Positions 24,586 to 32,603 of a DNA stretch of 64,000 bases are shown here, in pieces. The stretch spans positions 1-64,000 of the forward strand of contig URGL01000004.1 of NCBI GenBank assembly GCA_900547405.1, in the 5' to 3' direction. The notes beneath the pieces were generated by a model. That model saw only the letters and a program-made list of their open reading frames with translations. It had not been told where the DNA came from and searched no databases. Position 1 is the stretch's first letter. Every line of letters begins with the position of its first letter. Position numbers and translations under genes: made by a program. The stretch comes from an uncultured Eubacteriales bacterium. GTDB lineage: Bacteria > Bacillota > Clostridia > Oscillospirales > Oscillospiraceae.

Positions 24586-24945
24586 ATGGTCAGCAAGGTT
24601 AATAAGAATGCAATGCGCCTGAAGCGGCATGTCCGCGTTCGTGGCAAAATCTCCGGCACTCCCGAGCGTCCCCGTCTGAACGTGTTCCGTTCCAACACGA
24701 ACATCTACGCTCAGATCATTGACGACGTGAACGGCGTTACTCTGGCTTCCGCCAATACGCTGGAGAAGGAATTTGAGGGTCTCACCGGCAACTGCGAAGG
24801 TGCCAAGAAGGTGGGTCTGGTCCTGGCTGAGCGTGCCAAGGCCAAGGGCATTAGCGAGGTCGTCTTCGACCGCGGCGGCTATATTTTCCATGGCCGTGTT
24901 GCTGCTCTGGCTGAGGGTGCCCGCGAGGGCGGCCTCGAGTTCTAA
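24586..24945 (+). CDS. rplR: 50S ribosomal protein L18
   Basis: A 119-residue L18, a 5S rRNA binder. Blocks: RLKRHVRVRGKISGTPERPRL (split at G), VFRSNTNIYAQIIDD, and FDRGGYIFHGRVAALAEGAREGGL. The Shine-Dalgarno is TGGAGGTG. Confidence 0.96.
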   Translation: MVSKVNKNAMRLKRHVRVRGKISGTPERPRLNVFRSNTNIYAQIIDDVNGVTLASANTLEKEFEGLTGNCEGAKKVGLVLAERAKAKGISEVVFDRGGYIFHGRVAALAEGAREGGLEF

Positions 24946-24963
24946 GGAAGAGGAGGAAAACAA

Positions 24964-25473
24964 ATGGCTTACAATAAGACTCCTAACAATGAAGCTTCCG
25001 AGCTCATTGAGAAGGTCGTTTACCTGAACCGTGTCAGCAAGACCGTTAAGGGCGGCCGTGTCATGAAGTTCTCCGCTCTGGTGGTTGTCGGTGACGGCAA
25101 GGGTACCGTGGGCTACGGCCTGGGCAAGGCCGCCGAAGTTTCCGAGGCTATTCTCAAGGGCATCGCCGATGCCAAGAAGAACATGGTCAAGGTTTCTCTG
25201 GCTGGCAACACCATCCCCCACGATGTGATCGGCATCTTCGGTGCCGGTACCGTCCTGCTGAAGCCCGCCCCCGAGGGCACCGGCGTTATCGCCGGCGGCG
25301 CTGTCCGTGCCGTTATGGAGGCTGTCGGCATCAAGAACATCTGCGCGAAGTGCCTGCGTACCAACAACCCTCAGAACGTTGTCAAGGCCACCATGGTCGG
25401 TCTGACTTCTCTGCGTTCTCCTGAGCAGGTTGCTGCCATCCGCGGCAAGAGCGTGGAAGAAATCGTTGGTTAA
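24964..25473 (+). CDS. rpsE: 30S ribosomal protein S5
   Basis: A 169-residue S5, involved in decoding accuracy. Blocks: LIEKVVYLNRVSKTVKGGR, FSALVVVGDGKGTVGYGLGK and the C-terminal NPQNVVKATMVGL. The Shine-Dalgarno is AGAGGAGG. Length typical. Confidence 0.97.
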   Translation: MAYNKTPNNEASELIEKVVYLNRVSKTVKGGRVMKFSALVVVGDGKGTVGYGLGKAAEVSEAILKGIADAKKNMVKVSLAGNTIPHDVIGIFGAGTVLLKPAPEGTGVIAGGAVRAVMEAVGIKNICAKCLRTNNPQNVVKATMVGLTSLRSPEQVAAIRGKSVEEIVG

Positions 25474-25487
25474 GGAGGGCAATTAAC

Positions 25488-25670
25488 ATGGCAAACCTGA
25501 AAATTACGCTTGTTAAGAGCCTGAACGGCCGTCTGGAAAAGCACATCGCTACCGCTGCAAGCCTGGGCCTTCGCAAGATCGGCCAGACTTCCATCCAGCC
25601 GGACAACACCCAGACCCGCGGCAAGATCGCCCAGATCGGCTACCTGCTGCAGGTTACCGAAGTTGAATAA
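25488..25670 (+). CDS. rpmD: 50S ribosomal protein L30
   Basis: A 60-residue L30 with LKITLVKSLNGR, LGLRKIGQTSIQPDN and the IGYLLQVTEVE end. The Shine-Dalgarno is AAGGAGG. It is in its standard place between rpsE and rplO. Confidence 0.96.
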   Translation: MANLKITLVKSLNGRLEKHIATAASLGLRKIGQTSIQPDNTQTRGKIAQIGYLLQVTEVE

Positions 25671-25684
25671 GGAGGAGAACAGAA

Positions 25685-26125
25685 ATGAAGCTCCATGAAC
25701 TCTCTCCTGTCGCGGGCTCTACCTTCGAAGGCAAGCGCAAGGGCCGCGGCATCGCTTCCGGCAACGGCAAGACCGGTGGCCGTGGTCACAAGGGCCAGAA
25801 GGCCCGCTCCGGCGGCAAGGTCCGTGCCGGTTTCGAAGGCGGCCAGATGCCTCTGGCTCGTCGTATCCCCAAGCGTGGCTTCAATAACATCTTCGCCAAG
25901 CCCCTGACCTCCGTCAATGTGGGCCTGCTGAACGGTTTTGAAGACGGCGCTGTCGTTGATGTGGCTGCCCTGCAGGCTGCCGGCATCATCGGTGAGTGCG
26001 CTTACGGTCTGAAGGTTCTGGCCGGCGGCGAGCTGACCAAGAAAATCACTGTAAAGGCTGCGGCTTTCTCTGAGTCTGCTAAGGAAAAGATCGAGCAGGC
26101 AGGCGGAAAGGCCGAGGTGGTGTAA
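25685..26125 (+). CDS. rplO: 50S ribosomal protein L15
   Basis: A 146-residue L15 with MKLHELSPVAGSTFEGKRKGRG at the start (split after E), a glycine/arginine-rich loop GGRGHKGQKARSGGKVRAGFEGGQ (two pieces) and MPLARRIPKRGF. The stop is immediately followed by the secY GTG start with no gap. Confidence 0.96.
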   Translation: MKLHELSPVAGSTFEGKRKGRGIASGNGKTGGRGHKGQKARSGGKVRAGFEGGQMPLARRIPKRGFNNIFAKPLTSVNVGLLNGFEDGAVVDVAALQAAGIIGECAYGLKVLAGGELTKKITVKAAAFSESAKEKIEQAGGKAEVV

Positions 26126-27400
26126 GTGTTAGACACACTTAAGAATGCATGGAAGATCCCCGAACTTCGCAAGAAGCTCATCTTCACCTTGTTCATTCTG
26201 CTGATCTATCGGGCGGGCAACGTGATTCCTGTCCCTTATATCGACACCGTAACCTTGAGCAACTACTTTGACAGTGTTCTGTCTTCCACGATTCTGGGCC
26301 TGTACAACGCCATGTCCGGCTCCGCCTTCAGCCGAGCCACCATCTTCGCGTTGAGCATTCAGCCCTACATCAACTCCTCCATCATCATCCAGCTGCTGAC
26401 CATCGCCATTCCGGCCCTGGAGCGGATGGCCAAGGAGGAGGGTGAGGAAGGCCAGAAGAAGATCGCCAAGATCACCCGGTACACCACCGTTGGTCTGGGC
26501 CTGCTGATGGGCTGGGCTTACTACCAGATGCTCGTCAACTACTCCGCTTCCGGCTTCTCCATCGTCACCAAGCAGGGCTTCCTGCCCGCAGTGGTCATTA
26601 TCCTGTCCTTCACCGCCGGCTCTGCCTTCGTGATGTGGCTGGGTGAGCAGATCACCGAGTTCGGTATCGGCAACGGCATCTCCATGATCCTGTTCGCCAA
26701 TATCATCTCCGGCATTCCCGGTATGGTCGGCACCTTGACCACCATGGTCTGGTGGCAGATCATCGTCGTGCTGATCGGCATGGCCGCTCTGATCCTGTTC
26801 ATCATCTTCATGGACAACGCCGAGCGTCGGATCCCCATCCAGTACGCCAAGCGTGTGGTAGGCCGCAAGGTTTACGGCGGTCAGAACACCAATCTGCCCA
26901 TCAAGGTCAGCATGTCCGGTGTTATGCCCATCATCTTCGCACAGTCCATCTGCTCCCTGCCCGCTACCATCTGCGCCTTTACGGGCCATACCAGCGGCTG
27001 GTGGTACGATCATGTGTGGAGCTCTGCTTCCTGGTTCTACGCGGTCATGTACTTCCTGATGATCTTCTTCTTCAGCTGGTTCTACTCCACCATTCAGTAT
27101 GATCCCGTGGAGATCTCCAACAACCTGAAGAAGAACGGCGGCTTCATTCCCGGCTTCCGTCCGGGCAGACCCACCGCTGATTTCATCCAGAAGGTCATCA
27201 ACAAGATCGTTGTCTTTGGTGCTGTGTATCTCGGCATTGTGGCTCTGCTGCCCATCATCGCCGGCAACCTCATGAGTGGGGTCCGGAACCTGGCGATCGG
27301 CGGCACCTCCGTCATCATCGTTGTGGGCGTTGCCCTGGAGACGGTGAAGGCTCTGGAGGCCCAGCTGCTGATGCGGCACTACAAGGGCTTCCTGGACTAA
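26126..27400 (+). CDS. secY: Preprotein translocase subunit SecY
   Basis: A 424-residue integral membrane channel of the Sec translocon, with ten predicted membrane helices. Visible hallmarks are the N-terminal LRKKLIFTLFILLIYRAGN (TM1), plug-region sequence YNAMSGSAFSRATIFAL, the cytoplasmic loop ending in GYAKR-like QYAKRVVGRK, and the C-terminal LLMRHYKGFL. The start codon is GTG, directly after the rplO TAA, with GAGGTGG as ribosome site. It secretes the lipoproteins and surface proteins encoded elsewhere in the window. Confidence 0.97.
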   Translation: MLDTLKNAWKIPELRKKLIFTLFILLIYRAGNVIPVPYIDTVTLSNYFDSVLSSTILGLYNAMSGSAFSRATIFALSIQPYINSSIIIQLLTIAIPALERMAKEEGEEGQKKIAKITRYTTVGLGLLMGWAYYQMLVNYSASGFSIVTKQGFLPAVVIILSFTAGSAFVMWLGEQITEFGIGNGISMILFANIISGIPGMVGTLTTMVWWQIIVVLIGMAALILFIIFMDNAERRIPIQYAKRVVGRKVYGGQNTNLPIKVSMSGVMPIIFAQSICSLPATICAFTGHTSGWWYDHVWSSASWFYAVMYFLMIFFFSWFYSTIQYDPVEISNNLKKNGGFIPGFRPGRPTADFIQKVINKIVVFGAVYLGIVALLPIIAGNLMSGVRNLAIGGTSVIIVVGVALETVKALEAQLLMRHYKGFLD

Positions 27401-27418
27401 GTCAGGAGGTATGGCAGG

Positions 27419-28057
27419 ATGAATCTCATTCTACTGGGCGCGCCCGGCGCCGGAAAGGGGACCCAAGCGGAGCTGCTTGTAAAAAAGCTCTCCATCCCCG
27501 CCATTTCTACCGGGAATATGCTTCGTGAGGCCATTGCCAACGGCACGGACCTCGGCAAGGAAGCAAAGAAATACATGGATGTGGGCGGCCTGGTTCCCGA
27601 CGAGCTGATCCTCGGCATCGTCGCGGAGCGTGTGGCCCAGCCCGACTGCGCCAACGGCTTCATCCTGGACGGAGTGCCCCGCACTCTGGCCCAGGCTCAG
27701 GCCCTGGAGGCAAAGGGCGTCCGCATTGACCATGTTGTCTCTATTGAGGTTGACGATCATGATATCGCGAACCGTATGGGCGGCCGTCGGGTCTGCTCCA
27801 AGTGCGGTGCCAGCTATCATGTCGTCGCCAAGCCCCCCAAGGTTGACGGAGTCTGCGACAGCTGCGGCGGGGAGCTGATCATCCGCAAGGACGACGCTCC
27901 CGAAACCGTGCTGAAGCGGCTGGAGGTCTATCACGCTTCTACCGAGGTGCTGAAGGACTTCTACGCCAAGCTGGGCCGGCTCCACACCGTCAATGGCAAC
28001 CAGTCCATTGAGGGCGCTAATGAAGAAATTCTGAAAGCGATTGGGGCAAAGGTATGA
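27419..28057 (+). CDS. adk: Adenylate kinase, zinc-lid form
   Basis: A 212-residue enzyme interconverting ATP+AMP and 2 ADP. P-loop GAPGAGKGTQ at residues 7-16, AMP-binding ISTGNMLREA, and DGVPRTLAQAQ. The long LID holds four cysteines in two CxxC pairs (CSKCGASYH and CDSCGG), the zinc-binding form common in Gram-positives. Overlaps map by four bases (ATGA). Confidence 0.97.
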   Translation: MNLILLGAPGAGKGTQAELLVKKLSIPAISTGNMLREAIANGTDLGKEAKKYMDVGGLVPDELILGIVAERVAQPDCANGFILDGVPRTLAQAQALEAKGVRIDHVVSIEVDDHDIANRMGGRRVCSKCGASYHVVAKPPKVDGVCDSCGGELIIRKDDAPETVLKRLEVYHASTEVLKDFYAKLGRLHTVNGNQSIEGANEEILKAIGAKV

Positions 28058-28809
28058 TCACGATCAAAAATGAACGTGAGATCGAGGCCATGCGCGAGGC
28101 TGGAAAAATCACCGCTGCCGCCAGAGCTCTGGCGGGCCAGCTGGTGAAGCCTGGCGTATCGACCAAGGCAATAGACCGAGCCGTTCATGACTTTATTGTC
28201 AGTCAGGGGGCCAGACCGTCCTTCCTGAAGCTATACGGCTTCCCTGCAAGCGCGTGCATCTCTGTCAACGAGGTGGTGATCCACGGGATCCCCGGCGGAT
28301 ACATCCTCAAGGAGGGCGATATCGTCTCCGTAGACGTGGGCGCGTTCTATAAGGGATTTCATGGAGATTGCGCGGCTACCTTTGCCTGCGGTGCCATCAG
28401 CACCGAAGCACAGCGGCTTATCGACGTAACGAAGCAGTCCTTCTTTGAGGGGATCAAGCACGCTACCAAGGGAAGCCGTGTGCAGGATATCTCCCATGCC
28501 GTACAGACGTACGTGGAGTCTAACGGTTTTTCAGTTGTCCGATCTTTCGTGGGTCACGGCGTAGGTCGGCAGCTGCATGAGGAGCCGGAGGTCCCGAATT
28601 TCGGAGCTCCCGGCCGGGGCCCCAGATTGCTCCCCGGTATGGTCATCGCCGTCGAGCCCATGGTGTGCCAAGGCACCTATGAGGTCAATGTCCTGAAGGA
28701 CAACTGGACGACGGTCACCGCCGACGGCAAGCTGGCAGCCCACTATGAAAATACTGTACTCATCACCGACGGCGAGCCGGAAATACTCACCGTCACCGAA
28801 GGACTTTAA
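28054..28809 (+). CDS. map: Methionine aminopeptidase type I
   Basis: A 251-residue dimetal enzyme removing N-terminal Met after deformylation, so it works downstream of Def in this same window. Metal ligands are recognisable in DVGAFYKGFHGDCAATF (two Asp), GHGVGRQLHEEP (His) and VIAVEPMV with the final ENTVLIT Glu. It overlaps adk by four bases. Confidence 0.96.
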   Translation: MITIKNEREIEAMREAGKITAAARALAGQLVKPGVSTKAIDRAVHDFIVSQGARPSFLKLYGFPASACISVNEVVIHGIPGGYILKEGDIVSVDVGAFYKGFHGDCAATFACGAISTEAQRLIDVTKQSFFEGIKHATKGSRVQDISHAVQTYVESNGFSVVRSFVGHGVGRQLHEEPEVPNFGAPGRGPRLLPGMVIAVEPMVCQGTYEVNVLKDNWTTVTADGKLAAHYENTVLITDGEPEILTVTEGL

Positions 28810-28811
28810 CT

Positions 28812-29117
28812 ATGGACCCGGAAAATTCCGCGCTCCTCATCGGAGATGTGGTTTCTTCCACGGCGGGCAGAGATCAGGGATGCCTGTTCTATGTAGTAAG
28901 CACCGAAGACCAATATGTGACGCTGGTCAACGGCCGGAACAGGCCCTTGGAAAAGCCCAAGCGAAAAAAACGCAAACACGTAGTAAAAGTGCTTCGATCT
29001 GAGACCAGAGTTGCCGAGAAGTTACGCTCCGGCGACAAAGTGCTCAACGGAGAATTACGAAGAGACCTGGCTTCCCTGAGCCGGGCCGTGCAAGCAAACG
29101 ACCTAGGAGGTTCATGA
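28812..29117 (+). CDS. KOW-domain RNA-binding protein (L14e/L27e-like)
   Basis: A 101-residue basic protein found in this position, between map and infA, in many Clostridia. The N-terminal IGDVVSSTAGRDQGCLFYVV is KOW-like, followed by NGRNRPLEKPKRKKRKHV, a very basic patch. Family annotation links it to archaeal/eukaryotic L14e-type proteins; its role in the bacterial ribosome is not settled. It begins two bases after map, and infA begins one base after its stop. Confidence 0.88.
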   Translation: MDPENSALLIGDVVSSTAGRDQGCLFYVVSTEDQYVTLVNGRNRPLEKPKRKKRKHVVKVLRSETRVAEKLRSGDKVLNGELRRDLASLSRAVQANDLGGS

Positions 29118-29118
29118 C

Positions 29119-29337
29119 TTGGCAAAAGACGACGTAATCGAACTTGAGGGCATCGTTACCGATGCACTGCCGAATGCAATGTTCAAAGTGGACATTGGCA
29201 ATGGACACACCATTCTGGCACACATTTCCGGCAGGCTCCGAATGAATTTCATTAAGATCTTGCCCGGTGACAAGGTAACCGTTCAAATGTCTCCCTATGA
29301 TCTGACACAGGGTCGGATCACCTGGAGAAGTAAGTAA
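29119..29337 (+). CDS. infA: Translation initiation factor IF-1
   Basis: A 72-residue IF-1 that occupies the 30S A site during initiation. OB-fold sequence AKDDVIELEGIV, ALPNAMFKV and HISGRLRMNFIKILPGD (RMN..I motif). The start codon is TTG at 29119, preceded by TAGGAGG. A near-cognate start on an initiation factor is worth noting. Confidence 0.96.
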   Translation: MAKDDVIELEGIVTDALPNAMFKVDIGNGHTILAHISGRLRMNFIKILPGDKVTVQMSPYDLTQGRITWRSK

Positions 29338-29374
29338 TCTAAAGAGAACCATTCTCATATGGAGGTTAAACAGT

Positions 29375-29488
29375 ATGAAGGTAAGACCGTCCGTTAAACC
29401 CATGTGCGAAAAGTGTAAGATCATCAAGCGCAAGGGTCGCGTTATGGTAATTTGCGAAAACCCCAAGCATAAGCAGAGACAAGGCTAA
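29375..29488 (+). CDS. rpmJ: 50S ribosomal protein L36
   Basis: A 37-residue zinc-ribbon L36, MKVRPSVKPMCEKCKII at the start, with CxxC plus a later Cys and His (ICENPKHKQRQG) as zinc ligands. The Shine-Dalgarno TGGAGG precedes the ATG at 29375. The typical infA-rpmJ-rpsM-rpsK order is kept. Confidence 0.96.
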   Translation: MKVRPSVKPMCEKCKIIKRKGRVMVICENPKHKQRQG

Positions 29489-29507
29489 TAGGAGGTGCTG
29501 AAGAGTT

Positions 29508-29876
29508 ATGGCACGTATTTCTGGTATTGATCTTCCCCGCGACAAGCGGATCGAAGTTGCCCTGACCTATATCTACGGTATCGGACCCGCCCGGGCCGCT
29601 GAAGTGCTGGAGAAGACCGGCATCAGCCCCGACGTCCGCGTGAAGGACCTGACCGAGGATCAGGAAGCTCAGCTTCGTGAGGCTATTGAGCATCAGTATA
29701 TCATCGAGGGCGACCTGCGCCGTGAGACCGCTATGAACATCAAGCGCCTCAGCGAGATCGGCTGCTACCGCGGCCTGCGTCATCGCCGTGGCCTGCCCGT
29801 TCACGGTCAGCGCACCAAGACCAACGCCCGTACCCGCAAGGGTCCCAAGAAGACCATTGCGAACAAGAAGAAGTAA
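29508..29876 (+). CDS. rpsM: 30S ribosomal protein S13
   Basis: A 122-residue S13 of the 30S head. Blocks: ARISGIDLPRDKRIEVALTY, IYGIGPARA, and the C-terminal RGLRHRRGLPVHGQRTKTNA. The Shine-Dalgarno is AGGAGGTG. Confidence 0.97.
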   Translation: MARISGIDLPRDKRIEVALTYIYGIGPARAAEVLEKTGISPDVRVKDLTEDQEAQLREAIEHQYIIEGDLRRETAMNIKRLSEIGCYRGLRHRRGLPVHGQRTKTNARTRKGPKKTIANKKK

Positions 29877-29890
29877 GGAGGGATATGTAA

Positions 29891-30289
29891 ATGGCTACCA
29901 AAGCTACTAAGAAGGTTGTTAAGCGCCGTCGCGAGCGCAAAGTCGTCGAGAAGGGTGCGGCACATATCCGCTCCTCCTTCAACAACACCATGGTTACCAT
30001 CACCGACCTGGAAGGCAATGCTCTGAGCTGGGCTTCCTCCGGCGGACTGGGCTTCCGTGGCTCCCGTAAGTCTACTCCCTATGCTGCCCAGACCGCGGCT
30101 GAGACCGCTGCCAAGGCTGCTATGGAGCATGGCCTGAAGACCGTTGAGGTTTATGTGAAGGGCCCCGGCCAGGGACGTGAGGCTGCGATCCGCGCCCTGC
30201 AGACTGCCGGCCTGGAAGTTGTTATGATCAAGGACGTCACCCCCATTCCCCACAATGGCTGCCGTCCCCCCAAGAGACGTAGAGTCTGA
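29891..30289 (+). CDS. rpsK: 30S ribosomal protein S11
   Basis: A 132-residue S11 of the platform. Blocks: AHIRSSFNNTMVTITD, GFRGSRKSTPYAAQ and the conserved end DVTPIPHNGCRPPKRRRV. The Shine-Dalgarno is AAGGAGGG. Confidence 0.97.
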   Translation: MATKATKKVVKRRRERKVVEKGAAHIRSSFNNTMVTITDLEGNALSWASSGGLGFRGSRKSTPYAAQTAAETAAKAAMEHGLKTVEVYVKGPGQGREAAIRALQTAGLEVVMIKDVTPIPHNGCRPPKRRRV

Positions 30290-30315
30290 TTTAGGTATAG
30301 GAGGAATTTTGCGAA

Positions 30316-30912
30316 ATGGCTAAGAATATGCAGCCCGTGCTGAAGCGTTGCAGAACGCTGGGCGTTTCTCCTGCCGCAATGGGTTATTCCAAGACTTCCA
30401 ACAAGAACCCCGGCGGCCAGAGAAGAGCGAAGAAGTCTGAGTATGCTACTCAGCTGACCGAGAAGCAGAAGGTCAAATTTGTGTATGGTATCCAGGAAAA
30501 GCAGTTCCGGAACTACTACGATAAGGCCGCCCGTGCCGAAGGCAACACCGGTGAAAACCTGCTGACCTTCGTTGAGCGCCGCCTGGACAACGTGGTATAC
30601 CGTCTGGGCTTTGCCAACTCCCGCCGTCAGGCTCGGCAGCTGGTGAACCATGGCCACTTCACCGTCAATGGCGGCCGGGTCAACATCCCCAGCTACCTGG
30701 TGAAGACCGGCGACGTGATCGCTGTGTCCGAGAAGAGCGCTTCCAATGCCTTCTTCAAGAAGCTGAAGGAAGACGATGCTTTTGTTGCTGCTCCCAAGTG
30801 GCTGGACCGTGATAAGAACACCCTCCAGGGTAAGGTCATTGCTATGCCCACCAAGGCTGATATCGACTTTGATATCGCTGTGCACCTCATCGTCGAGTTG
30901 TACTCCAAGTAA
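30316..30912 (+). CDS. rpsD: 30S ribosomal protein S4
   Basis: A 198-residue S4, an assembly initiator. It lacks the four-cysteine zinc site at the N-terminus (cysteine-poor form) but keeps the S4 RNA-binding domain (RRLDNVVYRLGFANSRRQAR, then LVNHGHFTVNG). The Shine-Dalgarno is AGGAGG. S4 regulates the alpha operon in many bacteria; a perfect hairpin lies between this gene and rpoA. Confidence 0.97.
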   Translation: MAKNMQPVLKRCRTLGVSPAAMGYSKTSNKNPGGQRRAKKSEYATQLTEKQKVKFVYGIQEKQFRNYYDKAARAEGNTGENLLTFVERRLDNVVYRLGFANSRRQARQLVNHGHFTVNGGRVNIPSYLVKTGDVIAVSEKSASNAFFKKLKEDDAFVAAPKWLDRDKNTLQGKVIAMPTKADIDFDIAVHLIVELYSK

Positions 30913-30944
30913 TCATCTTGCCCCCTGTTCGTATGTGCATTTAC

Positions 30945-30965
30945 GTGGGGAGTTACGCTCCCCAC
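30945..30965 (+). promoter_or_regulatory. Perfect hairpin in rpsD-rpoA spacer
   Basis: GTGGGGAG-TTACG-CTCCCCAC is an 8-bp perfect stem with a 5-base loop, just ahead of the rpoA ribosome site TAAGGAGGG. There is no T-tract, so it is not a terminator; it may be a processing or regulatory structure setting rpoA output. Confidence 0.45.
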
Positions 30966-30988
30966 CAACCTAAGGAGGGTTTTGATTC

Positions 30989-31948
30989 ATGGTAGAAATT
31001 GAAAAGCCCCGCATCAGCTGCTTCGATTCCGTTGAGGACCCCTCTTACGGCAAGTACGTCGTAGAGCCTCTGGAGCGCGGCTACGGCATGACCCTGGGCA
31101 ACTCGCTGAGACGGATCCTGCTGTCCAGCCTGCCTGGCTACGCCGCCACCTCTGTGAAAATTCAGGGTGTTCAGCATGAGTTCTCCACCATCCCCGGCGT
31201 GACCGAGGATGTGACCGAAATCGTGCTTGCGGTAAAGCGGATCACGCCCAAGCTGCACTGCCCCGGAGTCAAGACCGTGCATATCGACGCTGTGGGACCC
31301 TGTGAGGTCACCGCCGGCGATATCAAGGCTGACGCGGACGTTGAGATCCTGAACCCCGAGCTGCATATCTGCACCCTGGGTGAGGATGCCACTTTCAACA
31401 TGGAGATCACGCTTTCCCAAGGCCGGGGCTATGTTTCCGCCGATCGGAACAAAACGCCTCAGACCGTCATCGGGGTGATCCCCATCGACTCCATCTATTC
31501 TCCTGTTACCAAGGTGAATTATACTGTGGAGCCCACTCGTGTCGGTGACAAGACCGATTTCGATAAACTGACCCTTGAGGTCTGGACAGATTCCACCATT
31601 ACCGCCAAGGATGCCGTGTCCTTGGGCGCGAAGATCCTGAGCGATCACCTGACCGTCTTCACCAACCTGTCTGACGCTGTTACCAGCAGCTCTACTGTGG
31701 TGGAGAAGGTGGCCGATCACCCGGATGCCAAGCTCTCTATGACCATTGATGAGCTGGATCTGTCTGTCCGGAGCTATAACTGCCTGAAGCGTGCCAACAT
31801 CAACACCGTGGCCGACCTGATCGACAAGACCGGGGAGGACATGATGCGTGTGCGGAACATGGGCAAGAAGTCCCTGGACGAAGTTCAGAAGAAGCTGGAG
31901 ATGATGGGTCTGTCCCTGGCCAGCGAAGAATCTGGCAGCAACAACTAA
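30989..31948 (+). CDS. rpoA: DNA-directed RNA polymerase subunit alpha
   Basis: A 319-residue alpha subunit. The N-terminal assembly domain has YGKYVVEPLERGYGMTLGN, then SLRRILLSSLPGYA. The C-terminal DNA/activator-binding domain has IDELDLSVRSYNCLKRANI and MGKKSLDEVQKKL (helix-hairpin-helix). Full length. The Shine-Dalgarno is TAAGGAGGG. Confidence 0.97.
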   Translation: MVEIEKPRISCFDSVEDPSYGKYVVEPLERGYGMTLGNSLRRILLSSLPGYAATSVKIQGVQHEFSTIPGVTEDVTEIVLAVKRITPKLHCPGVKTVHIDAVGPCEVTAGDIKADADVEILNPELHICTLGEDATFNMEITLSQGRGYVSADRNKTPQTVIGVIPIDSIYSPVTKVNYTVEPTRVGDKTDFDKLTLEVWTDSTITAKDAVSLGAKILSDHLTVFTNLSDAVTSSSTVVEKVADHPDAKLSMTIDELDLSVRSYNCLKRANINTVADLIDKTGEDMMRVRNMGKKSLDEVQKKLEMMGLSLASEESGSNN

Positions 31949-31972
31949 GCTTACCAAAAGGAGGAAACGTTC

Positions 31973-32314
31973 ATGTTTGGCACTCGTAAGCTGGGCAAGA
32001 CCAGCGCACAGAGAAAGGCCCTGCTGCGTCAGCAGGTGACCGACCTGCTGGCCAACGGCAAGATGGAGACCACCTTCTACCGCGCCAAGGAAGTGCAGCC
32101 CGTGGTTGAGAAGATGATCACCCTGGGCAAGAAGGGCGACCTGGCCGCTTACCGTCGGGCCCTGTCCTTCATCACCAAGGAAGATGTGGCTCACAAGCTG
32201 TTCAAGGAGATTGCTCCGAAGTATGCCGACCGCAACGGCGGCTACACCCGTGTGACCCGCACCGGCGAGCGCCGGGGCGACGCTGCCGAGATGGCAGTCA
32301 TCGAGCTGGTGTAA
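31973..32314 (+). CDS. rplQ: 50S ribosomal protein L17
   Basis: A 113-residue L17, last gene of the supercluster. Family pattern: RKLGKTSAQRKALLRQQV, ANGKMETTFYRAKEVQP and the end GERRGDAAEMAVIELV. The Shine-Dalgarno is AAGGAGG. A terminator follows 15 bases later. Confidence 0.97.
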   Translation: MFGTRKLGKTSAQRKALLRQQVTDLLANGKMETTFYRAKEVQPVVEKMITLGKKGDLAAYRRALSFITKEDVAHKLFKEIAPKYADRNGGYTRVTRTGERRGDAAEMAVIELV

Positions 32315-32329
32315 TCCGAGAAAGAATCA

Positions 32330-32361
32330 AGTCTGCCGTGTAAAAAACGGCAGGCTTTTTT
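32330..32361 (+). terminator. Rho-independent terminator of the ribosomal supercluster
   Basis: A GTCTGCCGT/ACGGCAGGC-type stem with an A-rich loop is followed by six T, directly after rplQ. Confidence 0.9.
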
Positions 32362-32395
32362 CATACAAAAACCAGGCGAAAAACAAAAATTACAC

Positions 32396-32424
32396 TTGAC
32401 AAATCCTTTTTCCCATAGTATAAT
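32396..32424 (+). promoter_or_regulatory. Consensus promoter for tRNA-Thr
   Basis: Perfect TTGACA (32396-32401), a 17-base spacer and perfect TATAAT (32419-32424), 22 bases before the tRNA. This is the best promoter in the window. Confidence 0.93.
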
Positions 32425-32445
32425 ACCCTAGCATTCGGCGGAAAT

Positions 32446-32521
<76 letters not shown>

Positions 32522-32527
32522 TTCAAA

Positions 32528-32556
32528 ACGTCCGGCCAATCGGCTGGGCGTTTTTT
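32528..32556 (+). terminator. Terminator after tRNA-Thr
   Basis: CGTCCGGCC-AATC-GGCTGGGCG forms a stem with two G-T pairs, followed by six T. The flippase gene downstream could be read by leakage or by its own unseen promoter. Confidence 0.75.
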
Positions 32557-32603
32557 GCATACGGGACTGACTTCCTTTCAATCAACAGAAACGGAGGAAA
32601 ACT